Shown here: one piece after another, positions 33,945 to 42,524 of the stretch | Layout of the letters: each line of letters starts with the position of its first letter | How positions within the stretch are numbered: position 1 is the first letter of the stretch | Assembly: GCF_000478195.2 (NCBI RefSeq) | Contig: NZ_AUZM01000047.1 | Coordinates: 1-48,589, forward strand | DNA length: 48,589 nt | Origin: Lyngbya aestuarii BL J | Lineage (GTDB): Bacteria > Cyanobacteriota > Cyanobacteriia > Cyanobacteriales > Microcoleaceae | Direction: 5' to 3' | Position numbers and translations under genes: made by a program | The notes under the pieces: model-generated | What the model was told of the DNA's origin: nothing | The model's database searches: none | The model's input: the letters and a program-made list of their open reading frames with translations, nothing else

Positions 33945-34352
33945 TCAATCTTCCTGAGAGTGAGGAGATTTTAACTCAGACGAGATCTCACTGGAGCTTA
34001 TATTTCGACTTTCAGAACCCGAGGTTTTATTATAAAGTCGGTCTAAAACACGCTTGACTGAAATTCGCCTCCATTGCTGGCCCCGTTTTGTTTTATAGCC
34101 TTTTTCATTCAGCCAATTCGCGATTTGTTGTAGTGATTTTCCGGACTTATGATGACGACGAATTAACTCAATGACTTGTTGTTCACGCGGATCTTCTACC
34201 AGTTCGCCATTAATAGAACATAAGCCAAATGCAGGAGAACCATACCCTGCATAGCCCCCCTGAGCAGCTTTGGCTTTGCGTCCTTCCTCAAGTCGTTGCC
34301 AGCTTGAGAGGGAATCTAATTTCTCGGCAGTCATAACTTTGTGATCAAGCAT
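33945..34352 (-). CDS. Recombinase-domain protein without catalytic domain
   Basis: 135 residues; ATG at 34352, with an alternative ATG at 34334. The central part (about residues 20-100) matches the region after the catalytic domain of large serine recombinases: RLEEGRKAKAAQGGYAGYGSPAFGL, then an INGELVEDPREQQVIELIRRHH block, SLQQIANWLNEKGYKTKRG, and WRRISVKRVLDRL. The last is a helix-turn-helix-like element. The N-terminal resolvase domain with the catalytic Ser is absent, and there is no frame for it upstream, so this is a DNA-binding half, either stand-alone or a remnant. The tail is Ser/Glu-rich. Three TGCAACA repeats lie just upstream. Confidence 0.75.
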   Translation of the reverse strand: MLDHKVMTAEKLDSLSSWQRLEEGRKAKAAQGGYAGYGSPAFGLCSINGELVEDPREQQVIELIRRHHKSGKSLQQIANWLNEKGYKTKRGQQWRRISVKRVLDRLYNKTSGSESRNISSSEISSELKSPHSQED

Positions 34353-34794
34353 AGTCCACTATTCTGATTTTATACTATTAGACAACAATTGCAACATCAA
34401 CTGCAACATCAAAAGTGCAACAATTGTCGATATGAATCTTAATTAAAATGTCAATTATTTCTCTAAATATATGAATCCCAGCAGTAAAAAGCAAGTCTAT
34501 CCGTTCGTTGAAAAGGTTGTTAATCACTCTCAAAGATGCAATCAAAATACAAAACAACTTGTAATATAAATTAACAAAATTTCAAAGAAATAATACTTAA
34601 AAACAAAAAAAGAGATCTAAAACAACAAAGTTAGTATTTCTCGATAAGCTTATTTCAAAAAAAATTGATGTTTAAATTAAAAATAGAAAAAATACTACAG
34701 ATGATTAATCCCCCTTAAACTCCTTTGATTTTTTTTCAATCTAAAAATAAACTAATGATTATACCACTCTTTTAGTTCACACAGGAGTTAACAG
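34353..34794. other. AT-rich intergenic region
   Basis: About 440 bp, strongly AT-rich (poly-A/T runs around 34560-34740), between divergent recombinase-like and thioredoxin-like genes. It contains the TGCAACA repeats near 34390-34426 and the ribosome site of the next gene (AGGAG at 34783). No RNA gene is recognised. Base composition differs from the flanking chromosome. Confidence 0.6.
34390..34426. promoter_or_regulatory. Three TGCAACA direct repeats (candidate operator)
   Basis: TGCAACATCAA occurs at 34390-34400 and 34402-34412, and TGCAACAATTG at 34416-34426; start-to-start distances are 12 and 14 bp. CAATTG flanks both ends. The array is 38 bp upstream of the recombinase-like gene start. 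Autoregulation by that protein is a reasonable guess but is not shown. Confidence 0.5.
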
Positions 34795-35133
34795 TTGAAA
34801 CCAAACTCTTTTAATAAAAAAGCGATATTCATTCGGGAAGAAGACTTTGATCAAATTCTTGAAGAATATCCTTTAGTCGTCGTGGTTTTTGTCATATCTG
34901 GATGCGATTTAAGTGACCGGATTAGACCGATTATTAACAAACTCGCGAATGAGTATTTTTCGCGTGTGAAAGTTGTCAAAATAGATATTAAAAAAAATCA
35001 ACAAATTACCCAAAAATTTGAAATTGCTTGTCTTCCTAATATTTTTTATTTTAAACACGGAAAACGAGTTAACAATTTAGTGGGTTTATTGCCCTATGAA
35101 GTCATTCGAGATAAACTTGAAGAACTTTTATAG
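34795..35133 (+). CDS. Thioredoxin-fold protein with monothiol CDLS site
   Basis: 112 residues from a TTG at 34795, supported by AGGAG seven bases upstream. The thioredoxin fold is clear: LVVVVFVISGCDLSDRIRPII occupies the place of VLVDFWAxWCGPC..., and the cis-proline P81 is in IACLPNIFYF. The usual WCGPC is changed to G36-C37-D38-L39-S40, so only the N-terminal Cys remains and Trp is lost. That rules out normal dithiol reductase activity; a monothiol/trapping, glutathionylation or chaperone-like role is possible (inference). An AT-rich flank and a TTG start make it look unlike its chromosomal neighbours. It converges with the lycopene cyclase gene. Confidence 0.75.
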   Translation: MKPNSFNKKAIFIREEDFDQILEEYPLVVVVFVISGCDLSDRIRPIINKLANEYFSRVKVVKIDIKKNQQITQKFEIACLPNIFYFKHGKRVNNLVGLLPYEVIRDKLEELL

Positions 35134-35276
35134 TTCAATCCGTTGATCAATATTTTCAGAAGATCAGTAAAGTGATGCTGAACCCTTCTACAATTAAAAA
35201 GATAAAAAATAAAATATTTCAAATCAAGATTTCAATCGTAGATAGAACTTCAGCATTTGATCACATCAACATCAAA

Positions 35277-37334
35277 TCAAACAGGTGACTTCACCTGAAC
35301 CAGTTTATTTCCAGGTGTTTGGGGTTGTCCTAAACCATCAGTTAACGCATAACTAACCGTCAGTAACCTCATCCATATTCCTGGATAACGAGGTTCTAAC
35401 CAAGGCTGAATCCATCGAGAAAAGCGAGGAACCCAACTTAATAAACCACTCACTAAGGCTAAAACTGTGAAATTCAAATAATTAAACATCCAACGTATAA
35501 TTTCATTGAAAGTAATGAAATCCAAAATCCAAACTAACAGTTTAGGATTGGTTCGAGCCGCTTTTAAAGCTAATCGAGTAAACGTCCACCAGTCGGCTCG
35601 ATCTTTAATAAAAGTGTCTGCAACGGCTGTTGGTTCTGAGGCTAATAATCCAAAAAATGTATTTAAAATAGAGTTAATTTTTTGAGGCGGTAAATGTCGA
35701 TCTGTAGGCACCATCATTCCTTTAGAAAAAAGCCATGTGACTGAAATATTGCTTTGATAAGCTCGAATTTGATTGAGGTGTTTGACTTGCAAAAGGTCAT
35801 GTTTTAAAGCGGTATTCAGTAAATCCGTTAAACGAGATAAATTCCGCACTAAAGAACCAAATCCAGTAAACACTAAAGGAGACTGAAGTGAAGCAGCATC
35901 TCCAATCGCAATTAACCGATCATAAGCGACTTTGCGATCGCGACTTCTCGCACTAAAATGTCCAGGAATATAACCAAAAGTTGGTTTTTTCCAAACTAAT
36001 TGATCTAAATCACACCGACGGTATTCAGGTAAAATCGTAAAAAAATCTTCATACATTTCTAACAACGAACCTGGATTTTTGGGGTTAACTTGATGATAAT
36101 GAAAAAGATAAAAAGTTAACTCATTTCCTGCACCGGGAAATAACTCCCAAATCAGTTGACGTCCCCGAGAAATATCACCATGACTATTAAGAACATCACC
36201 ATATTTAGAGTCCCAGACATCTGGTTCAAAACCTCCATCAATCACCGCCCCAACCGTCGGACAAACACTATCAAAAGCCCGTCCTCCGTTCAATTGCCAA
36301 GCAATAGGAGAAGCCGTTCCCATCGCATCTACCAGTAAACGTCCTGTCGCAATTCGTTCTGATTGGGTCGGTAAATGAAGGGATTTAAGCAGAACTTGAC
36401 TCGATGCAATATCAGCTCGAATAAATTCGGTTTCATCCCAAATATCACCGCCCGCCTGTCGTAATTTTTCCCCACAAGAACGTAGTAATTTTTCGGCATC
36501 CAAAGCAACATTTAAGACCGTCGGAGTATGCAGAACTGGGGCTTTAGCAACCGGGGGATTATTAGCATCAAAAAACTTATGAAATCCATCTTTATATTCT
36601 CTGGCAATTAAACTTTCAACCTCAGCTTTTGAGAATAATCCTAAATCAATTAAACTTTGAATTTCACTGCGAGAAATATTCCACTCACGGTTCATTCGTC
36701 CAAAAGGCAACCGTTCCATTAATAAGACTCGATAGCCTAACCGTGCCATCACAGCCGCATGAATCACCCCCAACGCTCCACCCACATAAATCAAATCATA
36801 TTGAGGTGTAGAATTAGTGGAAGAATCGGGTACTGAAAAGATAATTTGTTTGGGTTTTTTAGGATTAAGTACGCCTTCCCGCCACCGTTTTTCCCACCAA
36901 TACACTCGCTGAAGATCAGAGTCTCCATTGGGCATTTTTTGAAAGTATTTGACCGTCAAAGGATAATTATCAGCTAAGGCTTCAAAAATCGATTGTTGAG
37001 AGAGGTCAATTTCTGGAGGTTCAGGATATTGATGAGGAAATTGTTGTCTAAGTTCAGTTTCTAGCTGTTGAATAAATTGCTGTTGATCAGTTTTCGGAGG
37101 ATTTCCTACTCGAAAAACTTTTAGATAAGTCGTTCGTTGAAGTGACCAAAGAAAAGCTGAAAGTTCGTTAGGTTCAGTCTTTGTCGCGTCAGTGAAAGGA
37201 AACTTGAGACGAAAACCATCTGGGGTGATGTGTTTTTCTCCGGTTCGGGGTTTAAACTCCTCCTGCAACCAGGTACAAACGCTTTGGGTATTGGGTGTGG
37301 GGATTTCCAGATAGAGAATTTCCTTCATGTTCAT
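35277..37334 (-). CDS. cruA: CruA/CruP-type lycopene cyclase
   Basis: 685 residues from ATG. This family of FAD/NAD(P)-binding proteins cyclises lycopene ends to beta-ionone rings in green sulfur bacteria and many cyanobacteria. A dinucleotide-binding segment, YDLIYVGGALGVIHAAVMARLG, begins near residue 180 and is followed by GRMNREWNISRSEIQSLI, the hallmark of CruA/CruP. A later AIGDAASLQSPLVFTGFGSLVRNL is the second FAD-contact block. The C-terminal 80 residues are hydrophobic and probably membrane-associated. The length favours CruA over the shorter CruP, but I cannot separate these paralogues firmly. Divergent from the aldehyde dehydrogenase gene with about 137 bp between. Confidence 0.75.
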   Translation of the reverse strand: MNMKEILYLEIPTPNTQSVCTWLQEEFKPRTGEKHITPDGFRLKFPFTDATKTEPNELSAFLWSLQRTTYLKVFRVGNPPKTDQQQFIQQLETELRQQFPHQYPEPPEIDLSQQSIFEALADNYPLTVKYFQKMPNGDSDLQRVYWWEKRWREGVLNPKKPKQIIFSVPDSSTNSTPQYDLIYVGGALGVIHAAVMARLGYRVLLMERLPFGRMNREWNISRSEIQSLIDLGLFSKAEVESLIAREYKDGFHKFFDANNPPVAKAPVLHTPTVLNVALDAEKLLRSCGEKLRQAGGDIWDETEFIRADIASSQVLLKSLHLPTQSERIATGRLLVDAMGTASPIAWQLNGGRAFDSVCPTVGAVIDGGFEPDVWDSKYGDVLNSHGDISRGRQLIWELFPGAGNELTFYLFHYHQVNPKNPGSLLEMYEDFFTILPEYRRCDLDQLVWKKPTFGYIPGHFSARSRDRKVAYDRLIAIGDAASLQSPLVFTGFGSLVRNLSRLTDLLNTALKHDLLQVKHLNQIRAYQSNISVTWLFSKGMMVPTDRHLPPQKINSILNTFFGLLASEPTAVADTFIKDRADWWTFTRLALKAARTNPKLLVWILDFITFNEIIRWMFNYLNFTVLALVSGLLSWVPRFSRWIQPWLEPRYPGIWMRLLTVSYALTDGLGQPQTPGNKLVQVKSPV

Positions 37335-37471
37335 TTGTGATCAATTTGTACCTCAGTTACGAATCAAGTGATTCATCCATATCAATAGGGTAGGCTAAAA
37401 AAGGCATCTTAGGAAAGAGTCTGACGCTAAAGGTGTAATATTTATTGATGAACGTTTAGGATCAAGATATC

Positions 37472-38851
37472 ATGCCAGAGTCACTTCAAGTTGAAAAGTT
37501 GATCCAACAGCAACGACAATTCTTTGCTACAGGTCAAACAAAGAATGTCAACTTCCGTCGGGAACAACTTCAACGTCTGAAACAAGTAATTATAGACCAT
37601 CAAGGTGACATTATTGCAGGGGTCAAAGCTGATTTGAACCGACCCGAATTTGAAGCTTATTTTGAAATTGCTTCGGTATCCGAGGTTAATTATGCGATTA
37701 AACACCTCAAATCTTGGACGAAACCGAAAAAAGTTCGGACTTCTCTTGATCAATTTCCCGCCTCTGCCCAAATTTGTCCCGAACCTTTAGGTATTGTTCT
37801 GATTATTGGGCCTTGGAATTATCCCTTTCAATTGATGATTTCGCCTTTAGTTGGGGCAATTGCTGCGGGAAATTGTGCCATTCTTAAACCCTCAGAAATT
37901 GCGGCTAATACCTCTAAAGTTGTTGCTAATATGATTCGAGAAACCTTCGATCCGGCTTATATTGCTGCGGTAGAAGGTGGAGTCGAAACCAGTCAAGCTT
38001 TACTCGCTCAAAAGTTTGATCATATCTTCTTTACCGGAGGAACAAAAATTGGTCAAATTGTCATGGAAGCTGCGGCTAAAAATTTAACTCCAGTCACTTT
38101 AGAATTAGGGGGAAAAAGTCCTTGTGTTGTCGAGAGTGATGTTCAGCTAGATTATACCGCAAAACGAATTGCTTGGGGGAAATTTATCAATGCCGGACAA
38201 ACGTGTATTGCACCAGATTACTTGTTGGTGAAGCGTGAAATAAAAAATGATCTATTAGAGAAAATCAAAGAAAATATTCAAGCTTTTTATGGAGAAAACC
38301 CAGAAAAAAGCCCCGACTATTGCCGAATTATTAGCCCAAGACAGTTTGATCGGTTAGCCGATTTTTTGCAAAATGGTAAAGTGATTATAGGCGGACAAAC
38401 AAACCCTGAAGATCAATATATTGCACCGACAGTTTTAGATCAAGTCTCTTGGGATGATCCAGTCATGCAAGAAGAAATTTTTGGGCCGATTTTACCTGTT
38501 TTAGAATATAATGATTTAGGAGAAGCAATCTCTCAAATTAACGCTCGTCCTAAACCCTTAGCTCTCTATTTCTTTTCCAAAGATAAAGCCAAACAGCAAC
38601 AAGTTCTTCAAAATACGTCTTCCGGTGGGGTTTGTTTGAATGATACTGTTATGCAATTTTCAGGAACTTATCTACCCTTTGGAGGTGTAGGAGAAAGCGG
38701 GATGGGAAGTTATCACGGAAAAGCAAGCTTTGATACTTTTTCTCATTATAAAAGCGTGTTGAAAAATACGTTTTGGATAGATTTACAGTTGCGCTACGCG
38801 CCATATAAGGGAAAAGTTTATTTGATCAAAAAGATTTTAACCGGACTTTAA
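37472..38851 (+). CDS. Aldehyde dehydrogenase (class 3-like)
   Basis: 459 residues from ATG. It belongs to the short ALDH group with the NAD(P) loop GPWNYPFQL, the GGTKIGQIV turn, E211 (LELGGKSP) and catalytic C245 (NAGQTCIAP). The C-terminus with a hydrophobic stretch is like that of fatty- or apocarotenal-aldehyde dehydrogenases. Cyanobacterial relatives include Slr0091 (apocarotenal oxidation) and the 7942 Orf0489 fatty aldehyde enzyme, so a long-chain aldehyde is plausible. It is followed after 49 bp by lutC-lutA-lutB, which instead suggests an aldehyde-to-lactate route (lactaldehyde); the sequence does not settle this. Confidence 0.87.
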   Translation: MPESLQVEKLIQQQRQFFATGQTKNVNFRREQLQRLKQVIIDHQGDIIAGVKADLNRPEFEAYFEIASVSEVNYAIKHLKSWTKPKKVRTSLDQFPASAQICPEPLGIVLIIGPWNYPFQLMISPLVGAIAAGNCAILKPSEIAANTSKVVANMIRETFDPAYIAAVEGGVETSQALLAQKFDHIFFTGGTKIGQIVMEAAAKNLTPVTLELGGKSPCVVESDVQLDYTAKRIAWGKFINAGQTCIAPDYLLVKREIKNDLLEKIKENIQAFYGENPEKSPDYCRIISPRQFDRLADFLQNGKVIIGGQTNPEDQYIAPTVLDQVSWDDPVMQEEIFGPILPVLEYNDLGEAISQINARPKPLALYFFSKDKAKQQQVLQNTSSGGVCLNDTVMQFSGTYLPFGGVGESGMGSYHGKASFDTFSHYKSVLKNTFWIDLQLRYAPYKGKVYLIKKILTGL

Positions 38852-38900
38852 AATCTTGAAAAAAATATATAATTAATCTGTACAATACCCGTAAAATATT

Positions 38901-39482
38901 ATGAACAGTCGTGATTTTATTTTAAGTTCAGTTCGTAAAAATCAACCCACTTCCGAAGTTTCACCTCCTAAAATTCCAGTATTTAATACCAACTCAGAAC
39001 CCTTAATTAAAAACTTCAAAACCCAACTCGAACGCATGGGAGGACAATCTTTTGAACTCTCAAATATTGAGGAGATAAAAGCAAAAATAACCGAACTTTA
39101 TCCCGATGTAAAAATCATCTGTTCAACCCTTCCCGAAATATCCGGAAATAAACCCATTCATTCTGATACTCCTCCCCATGAATTAGCCGATGTTGATGTT
39201 GCCATTATTCGGGGAAAGTTTGGAGTTGCAGAAAATGGGGCAATTTGGCTAACCCACGAAGATTTAGTTGTGAATGCGTTGGGTTTTCTGTCTCAACATT
39301 TAATCATTTTACTTGACTCAAAACAGCTTGTTAGAGATATGCACCAAGCCTATCAACGAATAGAATTAACTCAAACCTCCTACGGTGTCTTTATGGCTGG
39401 CCCCTCGGCAACAGGAGATGTAGAAGCGGTAATTATTCGGGGCGCCCAAGGGGTTCGGAGTCTAACCGTTTTTTTGCTGTAA
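38901..39482 (+). CDS. lutC: Lactate utilization protein LutC
   Basis: 193 residues from ATG. LutC (YkgG/DUF162 family) is one of three proteins that oxidise L-lactate to pyruvate in Bacillus and others. The domain shows DVAIIRGKFGVAENGAIWLTHED and the terminal ATGDVEAVIIRGAQGVRSL, typical for this family. There is no Fe-S site, as expected for LutC. It starts the lutC-lutA-lutB run and follows the aldehyde dehydrogenase by 49 bp; lutA follows after 19 bp. Confidence 0.88.
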   Translation: MNSRDFILSSVRKNQPTSEVSPPKIPVFNTNSEPLIKNFKTQLERMGGQSFELSNIEEIKAKITELYPDVKIICSTLPEISGNKPIHSDTPPHELADVDVAIIRGKFGVAENGAIWLTHEDLVVNALGFLSQHLIILLDSKQLVRDMHQAYQRIELTQTSYGVFMAGPSATGDVEAVIIRGAQGVRSLTVFLL

Positions 39483-39501
39483 AATTAACTGATTTAAAAC
39501 C

Positions 39502-40245
39502 ATGAAAGTCGGTCTTTTTATTCCCTGTTATATCGATGCGTTCTTCCCAGAAGTGGGAATAGCAACGCTAGAATTATTAGAAAAACTCGGCGTAGAAGTC
39601 GAATATCCTCTTGATCAAACCTGTTGCGGCCAACCCATGGGAACTAACGGCACCCAACAACAAGCATCCGCAACTGAACAACTATTTGTAGACTGTTTTA
39701 AAGACTATCAATATATTGTCAGTCCTTCCGCCAGTTGTGTTGATCATGTTAGGGCAAATTTAGATGCAATTCCTCAAACTTCAGAGGTACAGAATGTTCG
39801 TCAAAACATCTATGAATTAGTCGAATTTTTGCATGATATCCTAAAAATTAATCACTTTCCTGGGGCAGAATTTCCCCATAAAGTTGGCTTACATAACAGT
39901 TGTAGTGCCATTCGTAAACTGGGAACATCTCGACCCTCAGAATTAATGATCGCCTCTTTTTCTAAAAGTCAAACCCTCTTAGAAAAAGTCAAAGGGATAG
40001 AATTTGTAACTTTAGATCGTCCCGACGAATGTTGTGGGTTTGGCGGAACCTTTTGTGTTTTTGAAGAAGCGGTTTCTGCTCAAATGGGGTATGATAAAGT
40101 TAACGATCATTTCCGCAATGGTGCCGAATATATTGTATCGGGTGACATGAGTTGTTTATTGCACCAAAAAGGTATCATCGACTATTATAAAATGAACCTA
40201 AAAACAATTCATATTGCTCAAATTCTCAACGGAACTTCACGATGA
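39502..40245 (+). CDS. lutA: Lactate utilization Fe-S oxidoreductase LutA
   Basis: 247 residues from ATG. It contains two CCG domains, the cysteine-rich motifs of LutA/GlcF/HdrB-type subunits: DQTCCGQPMGTNG near residue 40 and DECCGFGGTFCVFE near 178, with extra Cys in SPSASCVDH and LHNSCSAIRK. These ligate an Fe-S cluster. LutA works with LutB and LutC in lactate oxidation at the membrane or in the cytoplasm. The last four bases overlap the lutB start (ATGA), showing translational coupling. Confidence 0.9.
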   Translation: MKVGLFIPCYIDAFFPEVGIATLELLEKLGVEVEYPLDQTCCGQPMGTNGTQQQASATEQLFVDCFKDYQYIVSPSASCVDHVRANLDAIPQTSEVQNVRQNIYELVEFLHDILKINHFPGAEFPHKVGLHNSCSAIRKLGTSRPSELMIASFSKSQTLLEKVKGIEFVTLDRPDECCGFGGTFCVFEEAVSAQMGYDKVNDHFRNGAEYIVSGDMSCLLHQKGIIDYYKMNLKTIHIAQILNGTSR

Positions 40246-41654
40246 CTAAACCCATTAACCAAGCCGCCGCAGCCGAACAATTTTTACAAGATCCACAACG
40301 CGCCCAACAATATGATCAAATTCTTTGGAATGCACGACTCCGACGAGATCAAGCAGCAGCATCTATTCCTGAATGGGAACAATTACGCGAAATTGCCTCA
40401 CAAATTAAAGAATATACTCTCACTCATCTTGCTGACTATTTAGAACAGTTTGAAGCCAACGCAAAACAAAATGGAATACAGGTTCACTGGGCGAAAGATG
40501 GGGTAGAACATAATCAAATTGTTTACGATATTCTCAACACTCATCAGGTTCAAACTCTAGTTAAAAGTAAATCTATGCTGCAAGAAGAATGTGGCATGGT
40601 TCCATTTTTAGAAAATCAAGGAATTACCATTACAGAATCAGATTTTGGAGAAAGAATTCAACAACTCGATCAAGAACCTCCGAGTCATATTGTTATGCCT
40701 GCTATTCACAAAAACCGTCAAGATGTTTCTAAATTATTTGCCGAAAAAATAGAAACCGATCCCAATAATGATGATCCGCATTATCTCAATGAAATGATGC
40801 GACAAAATACTAGACCTCGCTTTTTAAAAGCCGATGCGGGGATGACTGGGGTTAATTTTGCGATCGCAGAAACGGGTAGTTTTGTCGTCTGTACGAACGA
40901 AGGAAACGCAGATATTGGGGCGAATGTTCCCCGGCTACATATTGCCAGTATGGGGATTGAAAAATTAATCCCAAAAGTTGAACATTTAGCGGTTTTTATT
41001 CGTTTGCTGTCTCGGAGTGCTTTAGGTTCTCCCATTACTCAATATACCTCCCATTTTACCCAACCTAAAAAGGGTGGAGAAATCCATTTAGTGATTGTTG
41101 ATAATGGCAGAAGTGAACGGTTAGGAATGGCAGATTTTTGGTCATCTTTAAAATGTATTCGCTGCGGGGCTTGTTTGAACACTTGTCCGGTGTATCGTCG
41201 CAGTGGAGGGTTAAGTTATGGGGCGGTTTATTCGGGGCCAATTGGAATGGTTTTAGACCCTACTTTTGATGCTAAAAAATACAGCAATTTACCCTATGCT
41301 TCAACCCTTTGTGGTTCCTGTGGTGATGTTTGTCCAGTGAAAATTGATCTCCCCGAACAAATTTATAAATGGCGTCGGGTGATGGCGGAAAAAAAGTTAC
41401 TCTCTTTACCTCGTCGAGAAAGCATGAAAGCTGCGGGGATGGTGTTGGGAAATCCTCAGCTTTATCGTTTTGCTGAGAATGTAATTTTACAGAAAGTAAT
41501 GAAATATTTCCCCTTGTTATTTTCGAGTAAAATCTTAAATCCTTGGGTGCGACATCGGGCGTTACCAACGGTTCCCGAACAAACCTTTAAACAGTGGTAT
41601 ATCAAAAACCGTCAACCTCAAAACACTCAAAAAAAAACTCAAAAAAATTTGTAA
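40242..41654 (+). CDS. lutB: Lactate utilization Fe-S protein LutB
   Basis: 470 residues from ATG, which overlaps the lutA stop by four bases. The N-terminal two-thirds are the LUD domain (DUF162-like; ADAGMTGVNFAIAETGSFVVCTNEGN). Near residue 305 lie two ferredoxin-like [4Fe-4S] motifs: CIRCGACLNTCPVYR and, 50 residues on, CGSCGDVCPVKI. The C-terminus ends in a basic tail. LutB is the presumed electron-carrying subunit of the lactate dehydrogenase complex. The electron acceptor in a cyanobacterium is unknown; the plastoquinone pool is a reasonable guess (inference). Confidence 0.9.
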   Translation: MTKPINQAAAAEQFLQDPQRAQQYDQILWNARLRRDQAAASIPEWEQLREIASQIKEYTLTHLADYLEQFEANAKQNGIQVHWAKDGVEHNQIVYDILNTHQVQTLVKSKSMLQEECGMVPFLENQGITITESDFGERIQQLDQEPPSHIVMPAIHKNRQDVSKLFAEKIETDPNNDDPHYLNEMMRQNTRPRFLKADAGMTGVNFAIAETGSFVVCTNEGNADIGANVPRLHIASMGIEKLIPKVEHLAVFIRLLSRSALGSPITQYTSHFTQPKKGGEIHLVIVDNGRSERLGMADFWSSLKCIRCGACLNTCPVYRRSGGLSYGAVYSGPIGMVLDPTFDAKKYSNLPYASTLCGSCGDVCPVKIDLPEQIYKWRRVMAEKKLLSLPRRESMKAAGMVLGNPQLYRFAENVILQKVMKYFPLLFSSKILNPWVRHRALPTVPEQTFKQWYIKNRQPQNTQKKTQKNL

Positions 41655-41666
41655 TTTATGATATGA

Positions 41667-41672
41667 TATAAT
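41667..41672 (+). promoter_or_regulatory. Candidate -10 box for Uma2 gene
   Basis: TATAAT lies 13 bp before the first ATG at 41685. If it is the real -10, transcripts would have an almost leaderless start there, or a short leader to the ATG at 41700. Confidence 0.3.
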
Positions 41673-41684
41673 CATTAAGCCGCA

Positions 41685-42449
41685 ATGTTATCTCAAGCTA
41701 TGGCTGTCACAACCACGAGTCTCAAAGTAACTTGGGAAAAGTTACCCGAAGACTATATTTTACCCGATGATCCGGTGGATAATATTACTCAGCCCCTATT
41801 GGCAATGGCATTAACAGATGCGTTAAGTGTGGCGGGAAAATTACCTGAAAATTCCCTAACTCCTACTAATTATGGCATCTGTGCCACAGTAAATGATAAA
41901 ATTGTTGTTAAAGCCCCTGACTGGGCATTTATTCCGGAAATTCGAGTTGAACGCTTAGAAGTTGAACGCAGTTATACGCCGCGTTTGGAAGGGGATATTC
42001 CTCTGATTGTGATGGAATTTATCTCTGAAACAGAAGGGGGTGAATATTCGATTAAACCAACTTATCCGCCTGGAAAATGGTTTTTTTATGAACAGGTATT
42101 GCAAGTTCCAAACTATGCGATTTTTGCACCCCAAAATGGTGTTTTAGAATTGTATCAATTGGATGATTCTAGCCGATATAAGGTACAAAAACCTGATGAA
42201 AATGGGCGATATTGGATCGCTGAAATGCAGTTATTTTTGGGCGTTTGGCAAGGAACCCACGACAGACGCACAGGCTATTGGTTGCGGTGGTGGGATGAGG
42301 CGGGAAGCTTATTGTTATGGGGTTCTGAGTTAGTCCAACAAGAACGTCAACGTACAGAAGTTGAACGTCAACGTGCAGAACAAGCCGAACTTCACCTCCA
42401 ACAACTCATGGAACGACTCAAGGCTGAGGGAATTGAACTCGAAGAATAG
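41685..42449 (+). CDS. Uma2 family (DUF820) restriction-endonuclease-fold protein
   Basis: 254 residues from ATG at 41685; an ATG five codons later is an alternative. The Uma2 core has the PD-(D/E)xK layout: APDWAFIPE (Asp), then PLIVMEFISETEGGEY (Glu and downstream residues) after a strand. Residues about 205-250 form a heptad-rich coiled coil (RQRTEVERQRAEQAELHLQQ), a usual C-terminal tail for these cyanobacterial proteins. Uma2 genes are very numerous in filamentous cyanobacteria and their role is unresolved. It follows lutB by 30 bp and may be read from that transcript or its own promoter. Confidence 0.85.
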   Translation: MLSQAMAVTTTSLKVTWEKLPEDYILPDDPVDNITQPLLAMALTDALSVAGKLPENSLTPTNYGICATVNDKIVVKAPDWAFIPEIRVERLEVERSYTPRLEGDIPLIVMEFISETEGGEYSIKPTYPPGKWFFYEQVLQVPNYAIFAPQNGVLELYQLDDSSRYKVQKPDENGRYWIAEMQLFLGVWQGTHDRRTGYWLRWWDEAGSLLLWGSELVQQERQRTEVERQRAEQAELHLQQLMERLKAEGIELEE

Positions 42450-42484
42450 GGTTTTCAAGAAAGATAGTCTAATTTCGGGCGAGA

Positions 42485-42514
42485 GGAGACAGAAAATCAA
42501 AATTCTCTATCTCC
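42485..42514. terminator. Weak hairpin between Uma2 and obgE
   Basis: GGAGA (42485-42489) with AGAA (42491-42494) pair with TTCT (42503-42506) and TCTCC (42510-42514), leaving an internal loop. It lies between two convergent genes. No T run. Confidence 0.3.
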
Positions 42515-42524
42515 ACCTAACAGT

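Noticed and set aside
37348-37360. NtcA-type site GTA-N7-TAC near the lycopene cyclase/ALDH promoter region
   Set aside because: Spacing is seven bases, not the required eight, so it does not meet the consensus.
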